From: Deltaproteobacteria bacterium
Lineage (GTDB): Bacteria; Desulfobacterota; SM23-61
Reading direction: 5' to 3'
DNA length: 5,164 nucleotides
Assembly: GCA_026388915.1 (NCBI GenBank)
Contig: JAPLIW010000636.1
Coordinates: forward strand, 1-5,164
Shown here piece by piece: positions 1 to 4,670 of the stretch (position 1 is the first letter of the stretch; the number at the start of each line of letters is the position of its first letter). The notes under the pieces are model-generated. The model was given only the letters and a program-made list of their open reading frames with translations. It made no database searches and was not told the DNA's origin. Position numbers and translations under genes: made by a program.

Positions 1-2
1 GC

Positions 3-29
3 GCACTTTAGGCACTCAAGGCACTCTTT
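3..29. repeat. three tandem 9-bp units before the PSP1 gene
   Basis: Three head-to-tail units at 3-11, 12-20 and 21-29 share GCACT followed by variants of TTAG, CAAG and CTTT. They end one base before the ATG of the next gene. The run may extend past the left edge of the window. One frame through it (bases 2-34) is open and stops at TGA 32-34, overlapping the ATG at 31 as ATGA. The repeat may therefore code for the last residues (…GTQGTLL) of an upstream gene. In this gene neighbourhood that gene would often be holB, but too little is visible to name it. Confidence 0.5.
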
Positions 30-30
30 T

Positions 31-849
31 ATGAAAGTCGTCGGCGTTAAATTTCGGGATCTCGGGAGGATCTACGACTACGATTCCACGGGTTTCACCC
101 TGAAAGAACGGGACATCGTGGTGGTGGAGACCGAACGGGGGCCGGAACTGGTCTTCGTGGTCCGCATGCCCCTGGAGCGGGATCCAAAAAATTTCAAGAC
201 CTTGAAAAAGGTTCTCCGCCTGGCGGACCAACAGGATATGGAGCAGGGCCAACGCAACCTGATCCGCGAGCGGGAGGCCAAAAAGGTCTGCCTGGCCAAG
301 ATCCAGGAGCACAAACTCCCCATGAAGCTGATCGGGGTTGAATCCTTCCTCGACGGAAGCAAGATCATCTTCTATTTCATCTCCGAGGGGAGGGTTGACT
401 TCCGGGCCCTGGTGAAAGACCTGGCCAGCGCCTTCAAAACCCGTATCGAGATGCGCCAGGTCGGAGTCCGCAACGAGGCCAAGATGATCGGCGGACTGGG
501 GACCTGCGGCAGGGAGTTCTGCTGCTGCGCCTTTCTGAAGGAGTTCGAGCCGGTCTCGGTGAAAATGGCCAAAGAGCAGAACCTGGCCCTGAATCCCCAG
601 AAGATCTCCGGGGCCTGCGGCCGCCTCATGTGCTGCCTGGCGTACGAGGTGGACACCTACTCCGAGATGAAGAAAGACCTGCCCAAACTGGGGAAGAGGG
701 TGGTCACTCCCCAGGGCCCGGGGAAGGTCAGCCACCAGAATATTATGAACCAGACGGTGAAAGTCGCCCTGGACGACGGGAAAGAAGTGGAAGTCGGTTT
801 TGACGAAATCCGGGAAGAATCATTCTTTGAACGGATCAGGAAGGGATAA
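31..849 (+). CDS. ricT: PSP1 domain protein, RicT/YaaT family
   Basis: This 272-residue protein has about the length of the RicT (YaaT) family. In Bacillus subtilis, RicT forms a complex with RicA and RicF that carries [4Fe-4S] clusters and assists RNase Y in mRNA maturation. The N-terminal part (about 1-60) is a beta-rich section starting MKVVGVKF. The conserved PSP1 core follows (about 60-210). It has a dense cysteine set, C159, C164-C165-C166, C196, C201 and C202, in the family pattern GTCGREFCCC…GACGRLMCC, which suits metal or Fe-S binding. A small beta-rich C-terminal part (about 220-260: GKRVVTPQGPGKV…VALDDGKEVEV) closes the protein. The frame stays open to the left edge, but ATG 31 fits the family N-terminus and has a weak AAGG at 18-21. 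The stop overlaps the metG start by one base. RicA/RicF partners are not visible, and outside Firmicutes the exact role is uncertain. Family assignment is secure; the symbol is by homology. Confidence 0.88.
   Translation: MKVVGVKFRDLGRIYDYDSTGFTLKERDIVVVETERGPELVFVVRMPLERDPKNFKTLKKVLRLADQQDMEQGQRNLIREREAKKVCLAKIQEHKLPMKLIGVESFLDGSKIIFYFISEGRVDFRALVKDLASAFKTRIEMRQVGVRNEAKMIGGLGTCGREFCCCAFLKEFEPVSVKMAKEQNLALNPQKISGACGRLMCCLAYEVDTYSEMKKDLPKLGKRVVTPQGPGKVSHQNIMNQTVKVALDDGKEVEVGFDEIREESFFERIRKG
838..845 (+). promoter_or_regulatory. metG ribosome-binding site inside the PSP1 gene end
   Basis: AGGAAGGG lies at 838-845, just before ATG 849-851 and within the last codons of the PSP1 gene. The AGGA core is seven bases from the start codon. 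Together with the TAATG stop/start overlap this indicates translational coupling and fixes the metG start. Confidence 0.7.
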
Positions 850-2741
850 TGAAACGGGTCTATTTCACCACCCCCATCTATTATGTAAACGCGGAACCAC
901 ACATCGGCCACGCCTACACCACCATTGTAGCGGATGTATTGAATCGTTTTTATAAGCTGGCGGGATACGAAACCTTTTTCTTGACCGGAACGGACGAGCA
1001 CGGCGACAAGGTGGCCCAGGCCGCCCGGGCGGCGGGAGAAACTCCTCAAGCTTATGCCGATCGCATCAGCGGCCTCTTCCGGGCTCTCTGGCCCAAGCTC
1101 AACATCACCCCTAATCGCTTCATCCGCACCACCGAAGAGGCCCATAAAAAAGTAGTCCAGCATATCCTGCAGAAAGTCTACGATGCGGGGGATATTTACT
1201 TCGGCGAATACGGCGGGCATTACTGCCGGGGATGCGAGCGCTTTCTCACCGAGAAGGAGCTCGTGGAGGGCAAATGCCCGGACCACGGGACCGAGCCCCA
1301 GTTCATCAAAGAGAAAAATTATTTCTTCCGGATGAGCAAGTACCGGCAGTGGCTGATCGACCACATCCAGGCCCACCCGGACTTCATCCGCCCGGAGCGC
1401 TACCGCAACGAGGTCCTGGCTTTTCTCAGCGAACCCCTCGAGGACCTGTGCATCTCCCGCCCCAAAAGCCGCCTGGAGTGGGGAATTTCCCTGCCCTTCG
1501 ATTCGAACTACGTAACTTACGTATGGTTTGATGCCCTGATCAACTATCTCACCGGGGTCGATTACCCCGGGGGCGAGCGGTACGGCGACTTCTGGCCGGT
1601 CTGCCAGCATCTCATCGCCAAGGACATTCTCAAGCCCCACGCCATCTACTGGCCCACCATGCTCAAAGCCGCCGGCATTGCGCCCTATCATCACCTGAAC
1701 GTCCACGGCTACTGGATCGTCTCCGAATCAAAAATGTCCAAGAGCCGGGGGAACATCGTCAAACCCCTGGACCTCAAGGACAAGTACGGCCTAGACGCCT
1801 TCCGCTATTTCCTCCTGAGGGAGATGGCCTTCGGCCTGGATTCCAATTTCAGCGAAACCGCCCTGGTGGGCAGGATCAACGCTGACCTGGCCAATGACCT
1901 GGGGAACCTGGTCAGCCGGACCCTGGCCATGGTGGAAAAGTACCGGCAGGGTAAAGTACCTCATCCAGGAGCACAGGAAGAGAGAGACCGGGAGATTCAG
2001 GCCGCGTCCCTGAGGGTTGCTCAGGAAGCAGAAAAGCTGGTGGGAGAGCTTGCCTTCCACCGCTTCCTGATCTCCATCTGGGAAGTTATCAACCTGGCCA
2101 ATAAATACATCGACGAAATGGCCCCCTGGGCCCTGGCCAAAGATCCCGCCAAAGCGGGAAGATTGGATACCGTCCTCTACCAGCTTCTGGAGGGTCTGCG
2201 CTTTACCGCCGTTCTCATCTCCCCCTTCATGCCCCAGACCGCGGAAAAGATCCTGGGTCAACTGGGAATTGCCGACGCTGGAAGCCAGAACCTGGCCGGC
2301 CTGAAGGAATGGGGCGGGTTGAAACCCGGAGGAGGGGTGCGCAAAGGAGAATCCCTGTTCCCGCGGGTGGAGGAAGAAATTAAAACCGAGGAGAAAAAGA
2401 AGATGGAAACCGCAGATGTAATTTCCTATGAGGATTTTCAGAAGATAGATCTGCGCGTGGCGAAAGTCCTGGCTGCCGAGAACATCAAGAAATCCGACAA
2501 GCTCCTCAAGCTGCGCATCGACATCGGGGAGGAACGCACCCTGGTGGCCGGAATCGCCAAGCTTTACAAACCCGAGGAATTGGTGGGCAAAACCATCATC
2601 ATCGTGGCCAACCTCCAGCCCACCAAGCTCATGGGCGTAGAATCCCAGGGCATGCTCCTGGCCGCGGACGGAGCCGATGGAACCGGAGTAGTGCTGGCCA
2701 CCTTCGACAAAGAGGCCAAGGTGGGCTCGAAAGTTCGTTGA
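849..2741 (+). CDS. metG: methionine--tRNA ligase with fused C-terminal tRNA-binding domain
   Basis: This cytosolic class I aminoacyl-tRNA synthetase charges tRNA-Met with methionine using ATP. The 630 residues carry all expected landmarks. HIGH is at 18-21. TGTDEHG is at 46-52. One zinc knuckle (C126, C129, C143, H146) lies in the connective insertion, as in the single-knuckle Thermus-type enzymes. WFDA is at 226-229 and KMSKS at 295-299. In the anticodon-binding helical domain, P426-W427 correspond to the Pro-Trp pair that reads the CAU anticodon in E. coli MetRS. After a charged linker (about 505-520, EEEIKTEEKKK) comes a C-terminal OB-fold tRNA-binding domain (about 525-630) of the EMAPII/Trbp111 type, with the typical NLQPTKLMGVESQGMLLAA signature. 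Length and domain order are normal for dimeric bacterial MetRS with this appendage. The gene follows the PSP1 gene with a one-base overlap and converges on the HEPN gene, their stop codons being 38 bases apart. No frameshift or missing catalytic residue is seen. Confidence 0.97.
   Translation: MKRVYFTTPIYYVNAEPHIGHAYTTIVADVLNRFYKLAGYETFFLTGTDEHGDKVAQAARAAGETPQAYADRISGLFRALWPKLNITPNRFIRTTEEAHKKVVQHILQKVYDAGDIYFGEYGGHYCRGCERFLTEKELVEGKCPDHGTEPQFIKEKNYFFRMSKYRQWLIDHIQAHPDFIRPERYRNEVLAFLSEPLEDLCISRPKSRLEWGISLPFDSNYVTYVWFDALINYLTGVDYPGGERYGDFWPVCQHLIAKDILKPHAIYWPTMLKAAGIAPYHHLNVHGYWIVSESKMSKSRGNIVKPLDLKDKYGLDAFRYFLLREMAFGLDSNFSETALVGRINADLANDLGNLVSRTLAMVEKYRQGKVPHPGAQEERDREIQAASLRVAQEAEKLVGELAFHRFLISIWEVINLANKYIDEMAPWALAKDPAKAGRLDTVLYQLLEGLRFTAVLISPFMPQTAEKILGQLGIADAGSQNLAGLKEWGGLKPGGGVRKGESLFPRVEEEIKTEEKKKMETADVISYEDFQKIDLRVAKVLAAENIKKSDKLLKLRIDIGEERTLVAGIAKLYKPEELVGKTIIIVANLQPTKLMGVESQGMLLAADGADGTGVVLATFDKEAKVGSKVR
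2388..2405 (+). promoter_or_regulatory. possible internal translation start in metG
   Basis: GAGGAG at 2388-2393 stands nine bases before an in-frame ATG at 2403-2405 (Met519). That position is exactly the linker boundary before the C-terminal tRNA-binding domain. Initiation here would give a separate 112-residue protein the size of the stand-alone tRNA-binding protein Trbp111. The caution is that Glu/Lys-rich linkers (GAG, AAG codons) imitate Shine-Dalgarno sequences by chance. Confidence 0.3.
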
Positions 2742-2779
2742 AAGTCTATTCTTTGAAAAAGCCAGTCCTCACGCAAAGA

Positions 2780-3184
2780 TTAGGGATAATTTTTCTCTTG
2801 CAAATAAGACCTAATTTCCTTAGACAGCTCCGTGACCTCCTTACGAAGTCCAGCAAAATCTTCCCTGGTAAATACATAGGCAGGATTATAATCAGCCTCT
2901 TCCCTGTATTTCATCAGCTTTGAAAATATATGAGAGGCCTTGGCTTCAAAGGGGCCTTCTTTGACAAAATGCAGGCTGAAAAGCCTCAATGCTCCTTCGT
3001 GGCTTTTGGGTTCCAGACCTCTGGTCAAAAGGAGAGCCCGGATGGTGTAGAGAAGAGAATAATAGAGCCTTGAAACCGCCCCGGAGTAAAAACCGTTCTT
3101 AAATAGGAGCTCTGCTTCCGATAAGGTTTTTTCCGCCCCTTCCAGTTCCGCCTTGATGTTTTGCTTTTTATTCTCCTCGGTCAT
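2780..3184 (-). CDS. HEPN domain protein, likely partner (toxin or binding subunit) of the MNT protein
   Basis: This 134-residue, all-helical protein is of the HEPN type (PF05168-like). Family landmarks visible are GFYSGAVSRLYYSLLYTIRALL (31-52), EPKSHEG (58-64), LFSLHFVKEG (68-77) and YREEADYNP (93-101), followed by a C-terminal helix rich in Lys/Glu. HEPN proteins next to minimal nucleotidyltransferases commonly form toxin-antitoxin pairs in which HEPN is an RNase. The canonical Rx4-6H RNase motif is not seen at the R94 site, which reads R-E-E-A-D-Y instead. A formal R55-x6-H62 match exists in the loop before SHEG, so nuclease activity is uncertain and a substrate-binding role is possible. 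The ATG overlaps the stop of the MNT gene (ATGA, 3181-3184), and no strong separate ribosome-binding site is seen, so translation is probably coupled. The gene is poorer in G+C than its neighbours. It converges on metG without a visible terminator between. Confidence 0.82.
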   Translation of the reverse strand: MTEENKKQNIKAELEGAEKTLSEAELLFKNGFYSGAVSRLYYSLLYTIRALLLTRGLEPKSHEGALRLFSLHFVKEGPFEAKASHIFSKLMKYREEADYNPAYVFTREDFAGLRKEVTELSKEIRSYLQEKNYP

Positions 3185-3516
3185 AAGGGAATCCCTTCTC
3201 TTTCAATATCCAGGGCAATCCTTCTTTCCTTTTTTTTGAGAAAATCAAAATCATCTTCGGAAATGACTAGCGTTGAGAGAGGACTCAAATACTTAAGCTC
3301 TATATCGGCAATCTTATCGAGGATTTCATTCTTGAGGTCTCGGGTCAGACCAGGAACAATAATTGCGATATCAACATCTGATTCGCTATCATGATCGCCC
3401 CGTGCTCTGGACCCGAAAAGGATCAACCTGGCACGACCTTCCGCCAAATCTTTCAAAGAATCCTTAAGCTCCTCAAGGGCCATCTTCTCCGTGGATGAAA
3501 AATCGCTCCCAGTCAT
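3181..3516 (-). CDS. minimal nucleotidyltransferase (MNT), putative antitoxin
   Basis: This is a 111-residue nucleotidyltransferase of the polymerase-beta superfamily. The active-site signature is GSRARGDHDSESDVDI (35-50): Gly35-Ser36, then exactly ten residues, then D47-x-D49 (GSx10DxD), the form used by MntA-type antitoxins that AMPylate their HEPN partner. The later strand reads PLSTLVISEDDF, with Ser where polymerase-beta enzymes usually have a third carboxylate. This is seen in many small MNT proteins, but it leaves catalysis open. The C-terminus (IEREGIPL) fits the family. The start at 3516 is supported by a good ribosome-binding site; Met12 is a less likely alternative. The stop overlaps the HEPN start as ATGA. 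The gene lies 73 bases downstream of rlmB on the same strand, so it could be read through from rlmB or use its own promoter. The partner being a HEPN protein supports a toxin-antitoxin or MNT-HEPN regulatory module. Confidence 0.87.
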   Translation of the reverse strand: MTGSDFSSTEKMALEELKDSLKDLAEGRARLILFGSRARGDHDSESDVDIAIIVPGLTRDLKNEILDKIADIELKYLSPLSTLVISEDDFDFLKKKERRIALDIEREGIPL

Positions 3517-3518
3517 CT

Positions 3519-3552
3519 CTTCACCCTCCCGCCTTTTCCTTCCTGGGTGAAG
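3519..3552 (-). repeat. 8-bp inverted repeat over the MNT leader, possible operator or RNA hairpin
   Basis: CTTCACCC at 3519-3526 and GGGTGAAG at 3545-3552 are perfect complements separated by 18 bases. The gene-proximal arm contains part of the MNT Shine-Dalgarno. On the minus strand a TAAAAT resembling a -10 box occurs at 3560-3555, just upstream, but no convincing -35 element lies at the right distance. If that promoter were real, its start would fall inside the repeat, as in autoregulatory toxin-antitoxin operators. In RNA the same arms could hide the ribosome-binding site. Confidence 0.4.
3521..3530 (-). promoter_or_regulatory. ribosome-binding site of the MNT gene
   Basis: On the minus strand GGGAGGGTGA stands a few bases before ATG 3516-3514. 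Its GGAGG core is about eight bases from the start codon. It is the strongest Shine-Dalgarno in the window and fixes the start. It overlaps the proximal arm of an inverted repeat. Confidence 0.7.
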
Positions 3553-3589
3553 CTATTTTAGCATTAAATTAAGGGCTTTAGGTAGGAGA

Positions 3590-4342
3590 TTATAAACTCT
3601 CTGTGGCGCGCTGCTGGCGCAGGATTTCGAAGAGGACGACGGCGCCGGCGATGGCGGCGTTCAGGGAAGAGACTTTTCCCCTCAGGGGGATGGAGACCGT
3701 ATAATCGCATTTTTTGAGGAGGAGGGGGCGGACCCCCTTTCCTTCGCTTCCGATGACCAGGCCTACGTTCATGTCGAATTTCAGCTCGTAAAGGCTCTTC
3801 TCCGCCCGGGAATCAGCCCCGACGATCCAGAATCCCTCTTTCTTTAATTCCTCAAGAGTGTTGGCCAGGTTGGTCACCCGGACGACCGGCAGGTGAACCA
3901 CCGCCCCGGCAGAGGCTTTGACCACAACCGGGGTAATGCCCACGGCCCGGTCTTTAGGGATGATGACTCCCTGGACCCCGCAGGCTTCGGCGGTTCGGAT
4001 GAGGGATCCCAGATTCTGGGGGTCTTCGATGCTGTCCAGGACCAGGACAATGGCCTTCCCCGGAGCGGACCGAACTCGGTCCAGCAAATCCTCCCACGTC
4101 GAATAAGACGACGCGGCCGTAAAGCCCAGGACCCCCTGGTGGTGGCCGGTCCCGGCCAGCCTGTCCAGGGCCTCTTTGGGTGAAAACTGGACGGGAATCC
4201 CTTTCTCCCGCGCCAATTGGCGGAGGGTGCGGATGGGCCCGCCCTCCTTCCCTTCGGCCAGGATAATCTTGTTCAGCCCCTGCCGCTCGGCCCGCAGGGC
4301 TTCCAAAACCGGGTTGATCCCATAAATGATCCCGTCAGGCAT
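3590..4342 (-). CDS. rlmB: 23S rRNA (guanosine-2'-O-)-methyltransferase RlmB, TrmH/SpoU family
   Basis: This cytosolic, SAM-dependent SPOUT methyltransferase belongs to the family that modifies the ribose of G2251 in the 23S rRNA P-loop. Its 250 residues match the usual length. The N-terminal substrate-binding domain (about 5-80) begins IIYGINPVLEAL and contains HHQGV (67-71). The knotted catalytic domain (about 97-245) shows motif 1 with DPQNLGSLIRTAEA (N110, R116), motif 2 with GLVIGSEGKGVRPLL (E200), and motif 3 with IPLRGKVSSLNAAIAGAVVL (S226, L227, N228). ATG 4342 is chosen because the protein then starts just as relatives do; the frame is open further upstream to 4421. The only plausible ribosome-binding site, GGTGA, lies in the end of the neighbouring repeat element. 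Related TrmH members (TrmL, YacO-like) are possible, but the N-terminal domain and the HHQG sequence favour RlmB. It is probably co-directional or co-transcribed with the rhomboid gene upstream and the MNT-HEPN pair downstream. Confidence 0.93.
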   Translation of the reverse strand: MPDGIIYGINPVLEALRAERQGLNKIILAEGKEGGPIRTLRQLAREKGIPVQFSPKEALDRLAGTGHHQGVLGFTAASSYSTWEDLLDRVRSAPGKAIVLVLDSIEDPQNLGSLIRTAEACGVQGVIIPKDRAVGITPVVVKASAGAVVHLPVVRVTNLANTLEELKKEGFWIVGADSRAEKSLYELKFDMNVGLVIGSEGKGVRPLLLKKCDYTVSIPLRGKVSSLNAAIAGAVVLFEILRQQRATESL

Positions 4343-4351
4343 AAGACTTTT

Positions 4352-4356
4352 TCACC
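4352..4356 (-). promoter_or_regulatory. probable rlmB ribosome-binding site inside the repeat terminus
   Basis: On the minus strand GGTGA lies nine bases before ATG 4342-4340. It matches the anti-Shine-Dalgarno end UCACC. It is also the outermost part of the left terminal box (4352-4362) of the fold-back element. No other purine-rich site is present at a usable distance. Confidence 0.45.
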
Positions 4357-4378
4357 GCAGAGGAAAAGACTGAAAGAT

Positions 4379-4410
4379 TGGAATGATGGAATACTGGAAT
4401 ATTGGAAAAA
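4379..4410 (+). repeat. 8-bp tandem repeat TGGAATNN, left arm
   Basis: Four units in tandem: TGGAATGA, TGGAATAC, TGGAATAT and TGGAAAAA. The six-base core TGGAAT is kept in the first three, and the last two positions vary. The reverse complement of the same unit forms the corresponding part of the right arm. Confidence 0.7.
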
Positions 4411-4467
4411 CGTACCACTTTAGCTCTTTGAAAAAGGTAACTCTTACCTTCTGAAAAGATTTCCCAG

Positions 4468-4513
4468 AAATCCCCCCTGCCCCCCTTTGCAAAGGGGGGT
4501 TGGGGGGGGATTT
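4468..4513. repeat. G/C-tract hairpin at the centre of the fold-back element
   Basis: A perfect 20-bp palindrome (4480-4499: six C, TTTGCAAA, six G) is flanked by a second pair of C and G tracts (4472-4477 and 4502-4509) and by AAAT/ATTT at the outer ends, with a small internal mismatch. It would form a very stable stem on either strand. Similar C-tract/TTTGCAAA/G-tract palindromes are familiar as dispersed intergenic repeats in deltaproteobacteria and cyanobacteria. No U-rich run follows on either strand, so it is not a standard intrinsic terminator, although it could slow polymerase or protect 3' ends. Confidence 0.75.
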
Positions 4514-4598
4514 CAGCGATGGGTATCTCAGTCGATATGGATTTAATCATTTTTCCAAAAGGCTAAATTGATACGGAAGAACAAGTTTTTTGTCCGCC

Positions 4599-4622
4599 AT
4601 TCCATTATTCCATTCTTCCATT
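4599..4622 (-). repeat. 8-bp tandem repeat (complement of TGGAATNN), right arm
   Basis: Three tandem units ATTCCATT, ATTCCATT and CTTCCATT in plus-strand reading mirror the left-arm units with the same 8-bp period. This supports a common origin of the two arms. Confidence 0.65.
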
Positions 4623-4670
4623 CTTTACCTCTATAACTTCTGCGGTCTCAGCGAGCTCTGCGGTGAGGAA

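Larger units (their letters stand above)
4352..4666. repeat. large imperfect fold-back element filling the rhomboid-rlmB gap
   Basis: The whole 328-base gene-free stretch is an imperfect palindrome of about 315 bp. Matching boxes occur in mirrored order. The termini at 4352-4362 and 4656-4666 are an 11-bp perfect inverted repeat. Next come 8-bp TGGAATNN units at 4379-4410 and their complement at 4599-4622. Boxes at 4411-4435 and 4551-4575 are complementary at 20 of 25 positions. A G/C hairpin around 4480-4499 forms the centre. The right arm is longer by two insertions: a second TCTGCGGT copy at 4639-4646 and about 20 bases near 4576-4598. No credible ORF and no target-site duplication are seen. 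It ends nine bases from the rlmB start and four from the rhomboid stop. Its origin may be a MITE-like or fold-back element, or pile-up of dispersed intergenic repeats. Confidence 0.7.

Noticed and set aside
16..735. 239-codon minus-strand open frame opposite the PSP1 gene
   Set aside because: It is a shadow of the PSP1 gene; the translation is His/Gly/Leu-rich without any family pattern.
657..1706. Long 349-codon open frame on the minus strand opposite the PSP1 gene and metG
   Set aside because: It is antisense to two clear genes with full family motifs, its composition is unnatural, and it has no recognisable domain. It arises from G+C-biased third positions.
1791..2261. 156-codon minus-strand frame opposite metG
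   Set aside because: It is antisense to the conserved anticodon-binding domain and shows no motif.
2750..2779. Weak inverted repeat TCTTTG…CAAAGA between metG and the HEPN gene as a bidirectional terminator
   Set aside because: It is only 6 bp, A/T-rich, with an 18-base loop and no convincing T-tract, so it is not supportable as a terminator.
4335..4550. Small ORF in the fold-back element (minus strand, 71 codons)
   Set aside because: It runs through the repeat boxes and the G/C hairpin, so its sequence is explained by the repeats (for example PPQPPFAKGGRGDF from the hairpin). It also overlaps the rlmB start.
4351..4666. CRISPR array in the rlmB-rhomboid gap
   Set aside because: The repeat units are 8 bp or inverted pairs; there are no 20-40 bp direct repeats with regular unique spacers and no cas genes nearby.
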